A stretch of DNA of 64,000 nt from Rhodospirillales bacterium BBD 1991-14 (GCA_001657395.1 LYSY01000007.1:124001-188000); one strand, 5' to 3'; shown: positions 1 to 8,558, counted from the first letter of the stretch. Program-made: numbers and translations. The notes: generated from the letters alone by a model not told the origin.

Positions 1-1289
1 AGACCTTCCTCACGGCACGCAAGACCGCCGACGAGCTCTATGACAAGACCCTGCTGGCGGTGATGCTGACGGTGTCGGAAAACGTGCTGGCCTCCGACGG
101 CGACCTGCTGTCCGAGAACGTGCTGGAGGTGCTGACCGAGAACCTGGGCGACCAGTTCTTCTATCATGTTTCCGGGCCCGACAACGTCTTCGTCACCGGC
201 TATTCCGGCTATCCGCGGCGGCCGCCGGACAAGGCGCTGGAGGGCGGCGTACCGCTGTTCTACGACGGCCGCTACCAGGGCGACCCGGTGCGCGTCGTCG
301 CCATCCGCCAGCTCGTCTCCGAGCGCAACCTCAACGGCTGGATCACGGTGACAGCCTGGCAGCGCACCAGCCAGCGCGAGGAGTTGTCGTTGCGGCTCTT
401 CGGCCACTCGCTGCTGCGCCTCGGGCTGCTTGTGGTCAGCGCCGGACTGATCGTCTGGTTCGCCGTGCGGATCGGCCTGAAGCCCTTGCTCGATCTGCGC
501 GAAGCGGTGGAAAAGCGCTCTTCCTCCGACCTCTCGCCGATCCGCCGCGCGGTGCCGGCGGAGGCGCAAAGCCTGGTCGAGGCCATGAACGCGCTCTTCA
601 ACAAGGTCCGCGCCTCCATCGACCTGCGCGAGCGCTTCATCGCCGATGCCGCCCATCAGCTCCGCAATCCCATCGCCGGCCTGAAGGCCCAGGCGGAGAC
701 CGCCGCCGGCGCGAAAACCGAGGCCGACATGCGCCGGCGCGTGGAGGGCATCGTCCGCTCCAGCAACCGGGTGAGCCGGCTGGTCAACCAGCTGCTGACC
801 AGCGCGCGCATCCACTCCGCCCAGGCCGGGATCACCGGCCATGAGGACATCGACCTGGTGGAGACCACCCGCGAGGTGACCAAGCGTTTCGTGCCGAAGG
901 CCGTAAAGACCGATCAGGCGCTCGAATTCCAGGCGGAGGCGGCGCCGTTGCGCGTCACCGCCCACCGCACCCTGGTGGAGGAGGCCATCGCCAACCTGAT
1001 CGACAACGCCATCGTCCACAACCCGCCGGCGACCACCGTCACCGTCGGCGTCACCGCGGACGAGGCCGGTACCGTGGTCTATGTCGAGGACGACGGCGTC
1101 GGCATCGCGGAAGAAGACCGCGAGAAGATCCTGGAGCCCTTCGTCAGCGGGGCCACCACCACCGCCGGCAGCGGCCTGGGCCTGACCATCGCCCGTGACG
1201 TCGCCGACCAGCACCGCGCCGTCTTCCGCCTGGCCGCCCCCGGTCCGGGCAAGGGCACCCGCTGCGAGATCGCCTTTCAGCAGGGCTGA
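1..1289 (+). CDS. Sensor histidine kinase, 5' end outside the window
   Basis: The reading frame is open from the first bases of the window, so the true start lies upstream. The visible part has a periplasmic sensor segment resembling the 2CSK_N domain of TctE-like kinases, one clear membrane helix (about 411-480, rich in Leu/Val), a HAMP-like linker, an H-box with ADAAHQLRNP (phosphoacceptor His codon 654-656), an N-box NLIDNAIVHNPP, a G1 box VEDDGVGIAEED and a G2 box GSGLGLTIA near the C-terminus. All catalytic boxes look intact. It should phosphorylate a response regulator encoded upstream, outside the window. TctE-type kinases sense tricarboxylates, and the convergent tcuAB operon next door fits that, but the assignment to tricarballylate sensing is inference. 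Confidence 0.93.
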   Translation, partial: TFLTARKTADELYDKTLLAVMLTVSENVLASDGDLLSENVLEVLTENLGDQFFYHVSGPDNVFVTGYSGYPRRPPDKALEGGVPLFYDGRYQGDPVRVVAIRQLVSERNLNGWITVTAWQRTSQREELSLRLFGHSLLRLGLLVVSAGLIVWFAVRIGLKPLLDLREAVEKRSSSDLSPIRRAVPAEAQSLVEAMNALFNKVRASIDLRERFIADAAHQLRNPIAGLKAQAETAAGAKTEADMRRRVEGIVRSSNRVSRLVNQLLTSARIHSAQAGITGHEDIDLVETTREVTKRFVPKAVKTDQALEFQAEAAPLRVTAHRTLVEEAIANLIDNAIVHNPPATTVTVGVTADEAGTVVYVEDDGVGIAEEDREKILEPFVSGATTTAGSGLGLTIARDVADQHRAVFRLAAPGPGKGTRCEIAFQQG

Positions 1290-1304
1290 CGTGGGACGGC
1301 TTTG

Positions 1305-1486
1305 CCCCCTCACCCTCCCACTTCGTGGGCCCCTCCCTCTCCCACGAAGGGGAGAGGGAATGAGAACTGCCGCACCGCACACAGAGGAACCTCGCCCCTC
1401 ATGAAGAACCCTCTCCCCTGGTGGGAGAGGGTTGCGCAGGCTTGGTGAGGCGACAGCCGAGCCTAGCCGAAGCTGGGTGAGGGGGA
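1305..1486. repeat. REP-like inverted repeat pair between two convergent genes
   Basis: Two related palindromic units face each other. The left unit runs from ccctcaccc (about 1308) through a hairpin cttcgtggg/cccacgaag (1321-1329 with 1341-1349) to ggagaggg (1351-1358). The right unit starts with a perfect 11-bp stem, aaccctctccc (1407-1417) with gggagagggtt (1423-1433), and ends in gggtgaggg near 1475-1483. The outer ccctcaccc/gggtgaggg motifs are reverse complements, so the pair is arranged head to head. Elements of this CCCTCTCCC/GGGAGAGGG type are common between genes in high-GC Proteobacteria. It may also act as a bidirectional transcription stop for the kinase and the tcu operon, which converge here. 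Confidence 0.7.
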
Positions 1487-1511
1487 CGCCCTGGCGCCCC
1501 GGTATCAGAGG

Positions 1512-1745
1512 TTACCCGAACCGGTCCGGGTCGATGCCCAGGGTTTCCAGATCGCGGGCGGCCGGCGGCCGGCCGTACTCCCGCGCGTCGGCGAGGCGCC
1601 GGGCGGCACCGAACAGCCGCAGGAAAGCGGCGATCTTTCCCGGCAGGGTCAGCCACCACGGTCGGCGGTCATTGCAAGGCTCGCGGGACCGGTCCCGGCC
1701 CGGTTCAGGCAGCGGCCAGCCGGAGGGGGTGGGATGAGTGGCCAT
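1512..1745 (-). CDS. Small basic protein (77 aa) coupled to tcuB, function unknown
   Basis: An ATG at 1745-1743 shares one base with the tcuB stop codon (TGATG overlap), the usual sign of translational coupling, and the frame runs 77 codons to a TAA. The product has a Pro-rich start, a central WWLTLPGKIAAFLRLFGAARR amphipathic segment and a C-terminus with LETLGIDPDRF. The arrangement of an amphipathic helix followed by a LxxLGI-type tail is faintly like DUF1127 small proteins, but I cannot call the family. Position as the third gene of the tcuA-tcuB transcript suggests a role linked to the membrane-bound TcuB, or none. It could be a chance frame in GC-rich DNA; the overlap and the compact, non-shadow composition favour a real gene. 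Confidence 0.5.
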   Translation of the reverse strand: MATHPTPSGWPLPEPGRDRSREPCNDRRPWWLTLPGKIAAFLRLFGAARRLADAREYGRPPAARDLETLGIDPDRFG

Positions 1746-2848
1746 CACGGTTTGCGCTCCTCTGCTGCGTGGCGAACAAGCGCGGCGAAACGATAGAGGC
1801 CGTGGACGAACTTGCCATAGGGGAAGCTCAGGAACAGGGCGAAGACGATGCCGAGGTGCGCGGCCAGCAGGAGGCCCATGGCCGGCGTTTCCCTCAGCAG
1901 GTAAAGGGCGAGACCGGTCAGGCTGGTGAGGAACAGCATGACGAGGAAGGCGGTGTCCATGCCGGAGGCGCTGGCGGACTTCACCGCCTGCGCGCGCTTC
2001 GCTTTCGCGACCGCCAGGCCCCAGGGACCGATCAAGAGGCCGATACCGCCGAGCACCCCGAAGATCTTCACCGGCGAGTACCAGGAATAGGGCGCTTCCC
2101 AACCGAAGCCGTAGTGGAAGACCGTGGCCGTGGAGGTCGAGGCGAAGCAGAGCAGGAAGCCGTAGAAGGTCAGGTGATGGTAGAGCCGGCGGGTATCGTC
2201 CGGCTTCTCGTCACTGTTCATGCAGCCGGGTCCGCCGCCGTCGAGATAGCGCAGGCGCCCGGTGTCCTTCACCGCCTGCCAGAGCGTCGTGCCGTCGAGG
2301 CTGCCCCGCGCGCCGGTCTCCACCCAGAAGCGGCGCAGGCTCATGGCCATGGCCAGCAGGGCGAAGAGGAAGACCGTGCCGAAGACCGCCACCATGGCGT
2401 TGTGGGGCATCAACCGGTAGAAGGCGCCGTCGCCGACATGGGGATCGAAGAGCGCCGCCGGATCGTGCCAGGCGACGAAGCCGGCAATGAAACCGGCGAC
2501 GCTGAACGCAGCCAGCAGGGTGATCCAGAGGCCGTTCTTTTCGAAGAGCGGCGCCAGGGCCGCGGGCCAGGCGTAGCGCTGGTAGCTTTCCTCGCGCAGC
2601 TCGGCGAGCGCCACCGGCGCGTTGACACCGAACTCGTGCGGCGGCGCGTACTGGCAGTCGTGATAGCAGGCCCCGCAGTTGTGGCAGAGGTTGGCCAGGT
2701 AATCGACATCGCCCTGGCCGAAGACGCGGCGCTTTTCCATGGCCGGAAAGACAGCGCAGAGCCCTTCGCAGTAGCGGCAGGCGTTGCAGATGCCCATCAC
2801 CCGGGCGACTTCCTCGGCCTTGCCGGAGGCCAGCTCAGTTAGCGACAT
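1745..2848 (-). CDS. tcuB: Tricarballylate utilization protein TcuB (4Fe-4S membrane electron transfer protein)
   Basis: TcuB (CitB family) reoxidises the FADH2 of TcuA and passes electrons to the quinone pool. The N-terminal part carries two ferredoxin-type cysteine clusters, CNACRYCEGLC and CHNCGACYHDC (residues about 20-65). The rest, about residues 105-360, consists of several hydrophobic helices typical of the cytochrome-b-like half of the family. At 367 aa it is of usual length. It starts 14 bases before the end of tcuA, so the two are translationally coupled, and it in turn overlaps the small gene that follows. No obvious defect is seen. Confidence 0.93.
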   Translation of the reverse strand: MSLTELASGKAEEVARVMGICNACRYCEGLCAVFPAMEKRRVFGQGDVDYLANLCHNCGACYHDCQYAPPHEFGVNAPVALAELREESYQRYAWPAALAPLFEKNGLWITLLAAFSVAGFIAGFVAWHDPAALFDPHVGDGAFYRLMPHNAMVAVFGTVFLFALLAMAMSLRRFWVETGARGSLDGTTLWQAVKDTGRLRYLDGGGPGCMNSDEKPDDTRRLYHHLTFYGFLLCFASTSTATVFHYGFGWEAPYSWYSPVKIFGVLGGIGLLIGPWGLAVAKAKRAQAVKSASASGMDTAFLVMLFLTSLTGLALYLLRETPAMGLLLAAHLGIVFALFLSFPYGKFVHGLYRFAALVRHAAEERKP

Positions 2849-4220
2849 AACGCCCGGCCCCCTCGCCCGCGATGCGCCCGAAGACGGCGCCGATGGTCAT
2901 GCCGATACCGGCGAGATAACCCTTGCCCAGCACGTTGCCGGCCATGATCTCGCCGGCGGCGAACATGTTGGGCGAAACCGCACCGTCGGCCATCACCATG
3001 CGCGCTTCCCGGTTCACCTTGACCCCCAGGTAGGTGAAGGTGATGCCGGGGCGGAGCTGATAGCCGTAGAACGGCGGCTGGTCGATGGGCCGGGCCCAGT
3101 GGGTCTTGGGCGGGTCCAGTCCCTCGGTGCGGCAGTCGTCGTGGGCCGTGTGATCGAAGCTACCCGGCCGGCAGGCCGCATTGAAGGCCGTCACAGTGTG
3201 CTTAAGCGCTGCCGGGTCGAGCCCCATCTTCACCGCCAGGTCCGGGATGGTCTCCGCCGTCTCGGGCGGGAAGACCGACGGCATGAAGAGGTCGATGGAC
3301 TTGGCATCGATGATGACATGGCCGACCTGCTCTGGCTGGTCCGCCACCAGCCGGCCCCAGATGGCATAGCGCTTGGGCCAGAAGTCCTCGCCCTCGTCGT
3401 AGAAGCGCTCGGCGTTCCTGTTGACCACGATGCCGAAGGGCACACAGTCCAGGCGGGTGACAATGCCGCCGTCGAACTTGGGCGCGCGGCCGTCGACGGC
3501 CACGGCGTGGCACTGCTTGGGATCGCCGGTGGCCTGAACCCCCTTGTCGAGCAGAAGACGCAGCACCCGGCCCTTGTTGTGGGGCGTGCCGCGGATCAGG
3601 AAGTTCTCCGCCGCCGGACCCCAGGCCTCCTTCAGCCAGTCGATGTTGGCTTCAAAGCCGCCGGAGGCGGCGACGAAGGCGCGGGCCGGAATGAACTCTT
3701 CGGCGTGTTCGCCAGCCACCGTCGCGCCGAGGAAGAAGCCGTCTTCGATCTGCAGGTCGACCACCTCGGTGTCGTAGCGCACCGCAACGCCCAGACGCTC
3801 GGCAGTGATGTAAAGGGCATTCATCAGCGCCTTGCCGCCGCCCAGGAAAAAGGCGTTGGTGCGCCCCAGGGAAAGCGTGCCGCCGAGGGAGGGCTGGAAC
3901 CGTACCCCCTGCGCCTCCATCCAGTCCCAGAGGGTCTTCGACTCCTCCAGCGTGAGTTCCGCCAGGTCGCGGTCGGTCTCGCCCTCGGTGACCCGCAACA
4001 GGTCGTCCATGAACTCCTCGACCGGATAGGGTCCGGTCAGGATGCCGTTGCCCTCGTCATGGGCGCAGCGCAGGTTGCGTGTATGGCGCGTGTTGCCGCC
4101 GCGCCAGTCCCTGGGCGCCGCCTCGACGACCAGCACGCGCGCGCCCTGCTTGCGGGCCATGATGGCCGCGCAGAGCGCCGCGTTGCCGCCGCCGGCTATG
4201 AGCACGTCGTAGTCTTCCAC
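2835..4220 (-). CDS. tcuA: FAD-dependent tricarballylate dehydrogenase TcuA
   Basis: Oxidises tricarballylate to cis-aconitate, which enters the TCA cycle. The N-terminus has the FAD-binding VLIAGGGNAALCAA motif followed by the family-typical segment RGGNTRHTRNLRCAHDE, and the C-terminus has the second FAD contact AGEIMAGNVLGKGYLAG. A frame-open TTG lies at 4247, but it falls inside the predicted -10 region. The GTG at 4220, preceded by AAGG and giving MEDYDVLIAGGG, matches the usual family start, so I use it (461 aa). It heads the operon tcuA-tcuB-small ORF. Together with icd just upstream it would feed a C6 tricarboxylate into central metabolism. No tricarballylate transporter gene is visible in the window. 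Confidence 0.94.
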   Translation of the reverse strand: MEDYDVLIAGGGNAALCAAIMARKQGARVLVVEAAPRDWRGGNTRHTRNLRCAHDEGNGILTGPYPVEEFMDDLLRVTEGETDRDLAELTLEESKTLWDWMEAQGVRFQPSLGGTLSLGRTNAFFLGGGKALMNALYITAERLGVAVRYDTEVVDLQIEDGFFLGATVAGEHAEEFIPARAFVAASGGFEANIDWLKEAWGPAAENFLIRGTPHNKGRVLRLLLDKGVQATGDPKQCHAVAVDGRAPKFDGGIVTRLDCVPFGIVVNRNAERFYDEGEDFWPKRYAIWGRLVADQPEQVGHVIIDAKSIDLFMPSVFPPETAETIPDLAVKMGLDPAALKHTVTAFNAACRPGSFDHTAHDDCRTEGLDPPKTHWARPIDQPPFYGYQLRPGITFTYLGVKVNREARMVMADGAVSPNMFAAGEIMAGNVLGKGYLAGIGMTIGAVFGRIAGEGAGRYVAN

Positions 4221-4237
4221 CGGATCTCGCTGCCTTG

Positions 4238-4275
4238 TTGTATGCAAATGTATACAATTTATAGCGAGAAGTCAA
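4238..4275 (-). promoter_or_regulatory. tcuA promoter with a palindromic operator over the -10
   Basis: On the minus strand TTGACT (4275-4270) and TACATT (4252-4247) are separated by 17 bases, a plausible sigma-70 promoter. The -10 lies inside the inverted repeat TTGTAT-N8-ATACAA (4238-4243 with 4252-4257). TTGTATACAA-like sites are typical of GntR (FadR/FCD) regulators, and a repressor bound here would block the polymerase. Which regulator binds is not known; the GntR gene at 22.4 kb has a different candidate operator. Confidence 0.5.
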
Positions 4276-4295
4276 GCGGAGAGGGCGGCCAGCAC

Positions 4296-4330
4296 GGAAA
4301 AGCGGCGGGCCCAGTGCTGGACCCGCCGCT
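4296..4330 (-). terminator. Rho-independent-type terminator after icd
   Basis: A 9-bp GC stem, agcggcggg (4301-4309) with cccgccgct (4322-4330), is followed on the minus strand by TTTT. It lies 70 bases after the icd stop and before the tcuA promoter, so it separates the two transcripts. Confidence 0.65.
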
Positions 4331-4402
4331 TCTCACGCGACCGCCTCCCTGTCGGGCCGGGGTCCCTTTCGGGTCCGGCCGCGCGGCGTTATCCCCGGGC
4401 TG

Positions 4403-5902
4403 TTATTGCCCTTGACCCAGTGAGTACCCGGGCTCGCCGTCAAAGGTGAAAAGGTGCTCGGTCTTGATGAAGTCGACGCCGCTGAAGGCGAGGCTCTTCT
4501 GCAGCTCGACGATCATCGCCTTGTTGAACACCTGGCCTTGCTTCGCCACGTAGCGGCAGCGCCAGTGATCGGTGCAGAAGGTCTCCGGCAGGCCTTCGGG
4601 CCAGACCTTGACGCCGCGGTTGGTGATCATCTCCAGCTTCATGAGCCCGTTTGCAGCGCGCTGCATGCTCTCGGCCAGTTCCGCCAGAGGTTCGGCGGAG
4701 TGCACGAAGATATCCACGCCCACCAGCTCCTTCCTGGCCGCGGGGCGCTGCGTCGGCTCGGGTATCATGAAGGGCTTGGCATCGTCGCCGTAGCGCGCCG
4801 CCGGCAGTTCGGCCGGCTTCTGGCCCAGGCGCTCGACCACCGCATCGGCGAAGGCATCGGTGCCGACCTTCTGCTGGGAGACCCCTTCCTTGAAGATGTC
4901 GTAGGTGTGGATGCCGTCTTCGATGGTCTTCAGCCAGGCATTGTGGACCCGCTCCGCCACCTCCGTACGGCCGAGGTGGGCCATCATCATGACGCCGGCC
5001 AGCAGCAGGCCGGAGGGGTTGGCGACGTCCTGCCCGGCGCGGCGCGGCGCCGAGCCGTGGATCGCCTCGAACATGGCGCAGTGGGCGCCGATGTTGGCCG
5101 AAGGCGCGAGGCCGACGGAACCGGCGATCTGGGCGGCCACGTCGCTGAGCACGTCGCCGTAAAGGTTCGGCATGACGACCACGTCGAAGGCGTCGGGCGT
5201 GTCTGCCAGCTTGGCCGCGCCGATGTCGATGATCCAGTGCTCGCTCTCGATGTCCGGGTACTCGGCGGCCACCTCGTCGAAGACCTTGTGGAACAGCCCG
5301 TCGGTCAGCTTCATGATGTTGTCTTTGGTGAAGCAGGTGACCTTCTTGCGGCCATAGGCCTTGGCATACTCGAAGGCATAGCGGCAGATCTTCTCGCTGC
5401 CCGGGCGGCTGATCAGCTTCAGGCACTGGTAGACCTCATCGGTCTGGCGGTGCTCGATGCCGGCGTAGAGGTCTTCTTCGTTCTCGCGGACCACGACCAC
5501 GTCCATGCCCGGATGCTTGCTGGCGATGAAGGGCATGTAGGCATTGCAGGGGCGCACATTGGCGAAGAGCCCCAGCGACTTGCGCACCGTCACATTGAGG
5601 CTCTTGAACCCGCCGCCCTGCGGCGTGGTGATCGGCGCTTTGTAGAAGACCTTGGTTCGGCGGAGGCTGTCCCAGGCATCGGCGGTGATGCCGGCGCTGT
5701 TGCCAGCAAGATAAACCTGCTCGCCGATCTCGATCGGCTCGATGGCGATATCCGCCCCGGCGGAAATCAGCACCTTCAGGCTCGCGTTCATGATCTCCGG
5801 GCCGATCCCGTCGCCAAAGGCGACCGTAACCGGCACGGCCCCCTTGCTGGTCGATGCCATCTGCTTCTTGACGACATCGCCCAGCTTCGCCTCTACGTTC
5901 AT
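4403..5902 (-). CDS. icd: NADP-dependent isocitrate dehydrogenase (long alphaproteobacterial type)
   Basis: Converts isocitrate to 2-oxoglutarate and CO2. The N-terminal half shows the isopropylmalate/isocitrate dehydrogenase fold: FGDGIGPEI near the start, the substrate loop SLNVTVRKSLGLFANVRP, VVVRENEEDLYAG, and the metal and nucleotide region MPNLYGDVLSDVAAQI and IHGSAPRRAGQDVANP. A C-terminal extension of about 130 residues (from KELVGVDIFVH) is the mark of the Thermus/Rickettsia-type enzyme rather than the E. coli Icd or the eukaryote-like dimer. I choose the ATG at 5902 because GGAGG sits 7 bases upstream; this gives 499 aa. It ends before a terminator, and the next gene downstream is tcuA. 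Confidence 0.92.
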   Translation of the reverse strand: MNVEAKLGDVVKKQMASTSKGAVPVTVAFGDGIGPEIMNASLKVLISAGADIAIEPIEIGEQVYLAGNSAGITADAWDSLRRTKVFYKAPITTPQGGGFKSLNVTVRKSLGLFANVRPCNAYMPFIASKHPGMDVVVVRENEEDLYAGIEHRQTDEVYQCLKLISRPGSEKICRYAFEYAKAYGRKKVTCFTKDNIMKLTDGLFHKVFDEVAAEYPDIESEHWIIDIGAAKLADTPDAFDVVVMPNLYGDVLSDVAAQIAGSVGLAPSANIGAHCAMFEAIHGSAPRRAGQDVANPSGLLLAGVMMMAHLGRTEVAERVHNAWLKTIEDGIHTYDIFKEGVSQQKVGTDAFADAVVERLGQKPAELPAARYGDDAKPFMIPEPTQRPAARKELVGVDIFVHSAEPLAELAESMQRAANGLMKLEMITNRGVKVWPEGLPETFCTDHWRCRYVAKQGQVFNKAMIVELQKSLAFSGVDFIKTEHLFTFDGEPGYSLGQGQ

Positions 5903-6080
5903 CTCGATCCTCCGTGGTCTTGCGATTCTGCAACCCTGCAATCTGGGCGCAGATGGGGATCGGGGATGTATTGTGAAAGTCGAATTAGCGGCGCGTTTTG
6001 ATCGTATTTATCTATAAGAGGTCCAGGCGACCGCAGTACGCAGGCCGTTGACCGGCCGGCGGTTGGCGGAGAATCACGGG

Positions 6081-6722
6081 TCAATAGACGATGACCGGCG
6101 CCTTGTGCAGCAGGCTGTCGTCGTCGATCTGCTTCACCAGGAAGTCAGCGACGTCGGCGCGCGATATGAGGCCATTGCGCCACTGAGCGGGCTCCACCAG
6201 GACCCTGTAGCGCCCGCTTCTCCGTCCATTGGTGAGGACGCCCGGCCTCACGATTGTCCAGTCCAGGGTGCTGTCCTTGATCACCGCCTCCTGGATGGTC
6301 TTGTCGTCGTAGGCCTGGCCGAGGAGGAGACGGAACGGAACATACTGCAGGCAGCCGATCGCGGCCCGGCTGTCGCCGGCGCCGAAGCCGGTGACGCTGA
6401 TGAGGCGCGTGACGCCGGCGGCTTCCATCGCCGGCACCAGAACACGCGTGGCTTTGGAGAACAGCGTGATCGGCCCGAAGATCATCTGCGGGCCCGCCCG
6501 CACGCCCAGCGCCTGGATCACGGCGTCGATCCCCGTCAGCGCCGCGGCGACGTCCGCCTCCTTCAGCGCGTCGCCGGTGACTTTCTCCAGGCTTTCATGA
6601 CGCAGCGGGATCTGCCCGGCGCTGCGGGCCATGGCCCTTACCGCGTGCCCGCAGTCAAGCGCACGCTTGACGGTGGCGAGCCCTATCCCCTTGCTGGCAC
6701 CGATGACGAGGATCTTGGCCAA
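6081..6722 (-). CDS. NAD(P)-binding atypical short-chain dehydrogenase family protein
   Basis: A 213-aa single-domain Rossmann protein with ILVIGASKGIG at the N-terminus (residues 4-14), GIDAVIQALG, and LDWTIVRPGVLTNG, which are the landmarks of the atypical SDR (NAD(P)H-binding, YwnB/NmrA-like) family. The classical YxxxK catalytic pair is not evident, so it may be a sensor or epimerase-like protein rather than a dehydrogenase. The start is TTG at 6722, supported by AAGGAG six bases upstream. It stands alone between icd and the glycosylase gene, both also on the minus strand, with gaps of 178 and 77 bases. Substrate unknown. Confidence 0.8.
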   Translation of the reverse strand: MAKILVIGASKGIGLATVKRALDCGHAVRAMARSAGQIPLRHESLEKVTGDALKEADVAAALTGIDAVIQALGVRAGPQMIFGPITLFSKATRVLVPAMEAAGVTRLISVTGFGAGDSRAAIGCLQYVPFRLLLGQAYDDKTIQEAVIKDSTLDWTIVRPGVLTNGRRSGRYRVLVEPAQWRNGLISRADVADFLVKQIDDDSLLHKAPVIVY

Positions 6723-6799
6723 ACGCGACTCCTTGCCCGCCCGTTCCTGCGCTCAACCCTACGCCCGGTCAGCGCCGTCTGCCTAGGAGAGGATCTTCC

Positions 6800-7606
6800 C
6801 TAGGACGTCGCCCCCACCGGCGCAGCCTGCAGGGGCTGGCAGGCCTCGCAGACAAAGGTGCGGCGGCCGTCGATCTCAAAGCGCCGGATGTCTCCCCGGC
6901 AGGCGGGACAGCGGGTCTTCCCGAAGATGTTCACGCGCTCGCCGTAGCGGCTGCGCGAGGCCGCCGCGCCGTCCACGGTGATGATCGCATTGCGCCTGAC
7001 CCCGATGGACAGCAGGGCTTTGGCGTCCCGCCAGATGCGGTCGAAGGTCTCGCGGTCTATGGCCCGCCCGGGCGTTTCCGGGTGGACGGCCTGGCGCCAG
7101 AGGATTTCGGAGCGGTAGATGTTGCCGATGCCCGCCATCACCGACTGATCCATGATGAGGCGTCCGATGGCGGCGCGGCTGCGGCTGATGCGCCTGAAGG
7201 CACGTTCCGGGTCGGCATCGGCGCGCAGCACGTCGGGCCCGATGCGCCCGATCAGCGACAGCGTCTCTGGTTCGTCGAGCAGGCGGCAGGTGTTGGGGCC
7301 ATTCACGTCGACGACATGGGTCGTGCTGACAAGCCGGACCCGCACCGCTCCACGCGGTTCTGTCACGGGCAGCTTGCGGACACGAAAGCGCCCGAACAGG
7401 CCGAGGTGAATGTGCAGCGTGGCGCCGCCCTCGAAGCCATAGAGCAGGTGCTTGCCATAGGCCTCGACGGTCAGGCAGCGTCGGCCGTCGATCCGCCCCG
7501 CCCCTTCGGCAAAGCGCCCCTGCGGCGAAGAAACGGCCAGGACCTGGCCGGCGAGCGCCCGGCGGTGATCCCTTGCCGCGCGGTGGATGGTGTGACCTTC
7601 CGGCAT
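6800..7606 (-). CDS. nei: Fpg/Nei family DNA glycosylase (endonuclease VIII-like)
   Basis: Removes oxidised bases and cleaves the abasic site. After Met removal the chain starts Pro-Glu-Gly ([10 protein letters not shown]): the Pro is the Schiff-base nucleophile and the Glu is catalytic. The conserved Lys ([10 protein letters not shown]) and the helix-two-turn-helix region ([19 protein letters not shown]) are present. A C-terminal zinc finger CPAC-x16-CEAC includes the catalytic Arg (GRRTFV). With 268 aa it fits the family; MPEGHT rather than MPELPE points to Nei more than Fpg. It is transcribed away from the fasciclin gene. Confidence 0.93.
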   Translation of the reverse strand: MPEGHTIHRAARDHRRALAGQVLAVSSPQGRFAEGAGRIDGRRCLTVEAYGKHLLYGFEGGATLHIHLGLFGRFRVRKLPVTEPRGAVRVRLVSTTHVVDVNGPNTCRLLDEPETLSLIGRIGPDVLRADADPERAFRRISRSRAAIGRLIMDQSVMAGIGNIYRSEILWRQAVHPETPGRAIDRETFDRIWRDAKALLSIGVRRNAIITVDGAAASRSRYGERVNIFGKTRCPACRGDIRRFEIDGRRTFVCEACQPLQAAPVGATS

Positions 7607-7928
7607 CGCGTTCCAAACATATCTACGGCCCGAACCAGCCCATGCCGCCGTGACTTCTCTCTACCTGTTCCCGGCAGGGCTCGCGTCAATGAGCCCCGGG
7701 AATACCATACAACGACCGACCGGTCTTGACTTCGGCACGGGGAAAGCGACATCGACGGAGCGGGCCAGACCCGGCGCGCTCATCCAAAGCCCGACGCGCC
7801 GCGTATCAGAACGAGCGCAATCAATGTCGGGTCCGGGCGTTGCCCGAACAGAGCGTTGTGAGAACGGAACGCTGACCGCAACGACCTGCGTCCACACACC
7901 AATATATCAATACCGAAGGAGATCCTCG

Positions 7929-8429
7929 ATGCGTCGTTTCTTTACCCTGGTCGCGGCTGCGTTCATGCTTGCCGGCACCAGCCTTTCCGCTGTTGCGGGC
8001 GGGCACCTCTCGTCTGAGAAGACGATCGTTTCCAATGCGGCAGAGGCCGACAATCTGACCACCCTGGTCGCTGCCGTACAGGCGGCCGGTCTGGTCGACG
8101 CGCTGAACGGTGACGGGCCGCTGACCGTGTTCGCGCCCACCGACGAAGCCTTTGCCAAACTGCCCGCCGGCACCGTTGAGAACCTGCTGAAGCCGGAGAA
8201 CAAGGATCAGCTTGTGGCCATCCTCACCTACCACGTCGTGCCCGGCAAGGTCATGTCGGCCGATCTGGCCGGCAAGCAGCTTTCGGCCAAGACGCTGGAG
8301 GGCAGTGAAGTGGCGATCGACGCGACCAGCGGCGTGAAGGTCGGCGAGGCCAGCGTGGTGGCCGCCGATATCGAGGCCTCCAACGGCGTCATCCATGTCA
8401 TCGACACGGTCATCCTTCCCGGAAGCTGA
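7929..8429 (+). CDS. Secreted fasciclin (FAS1) domain protein
   Basis: A 166-aa exported protein with a signal peptide ([25 protein letters not shown], cleavage probably after AVA) and one FAS1 domain. The domain shows the H1-like segment [15 protein letters not shown] and the H2-like end [14 protein letters not shown], with YHVVPG between. FAS1 proteins act in adhesion or at the cell surface; a specific role cannot be deduced. The start at 7929 is set by AAGGAG seven bases upstream; longer in-frame versions lack a ribosome site and would hide the signal peptide. A strong terminator follows, so it is a single-gene transcript. Confidence 0.92.
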   Translation: MRRFFTLVAAAFMLAGTSLSAVAGGHLSSEKTIVSNAAEADNLTTLVAAVQAAGLVDALNGDGPLTVFAPTDEAFAKLPAGTVENLLKPENKDQLVAILTYHVVPGKVMSADLAGKQLSAKTLEGSEVAIDATSGVKVGEASVVAADIEASNGVIHVIDTVILPGS

Positions 8430-8445
8430 CCGAATCCCAGCACCG

Positions 8446-8489
8446 CTCCGGGCCGCCTCTGTCTGAGGCGGCCCGGAGTGTTTCTTTTT
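8446..8489 (+). terminator. Strong Rho-independent terminator of the fasciclin gene
   Basis: A perfect 14-bp stem, ctccgggccgcctc (8446-8459) with gaggcggcccggag (8465-8478), has a five-base loop and is followed by tgtttcttttt. It lies 17 bases after the stop codon. Confidence 0.92.
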
Positions 8490-8558
8490 GCCGAGGGCAG
8501 CACCGCCCGTGAGGTTTCCCAGAGCCCTCTCATGCTCAAGAGAGGATACTGCGGCGCC

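Noticed and set aside
2784-4415. 543-codon open frame on the plus strand opposite tcuA
   Set aside because: It mirrors the codon periodicity of the GC-rich tcuA gene, has no recognisable domain, and crosses the tcu promoter and icd terminator.
7650-7928. Longer N-terminus of the fasciclin protein
   Set aside because: It has no ribosome site, and it would bury the signal peptide that begins at 7929.
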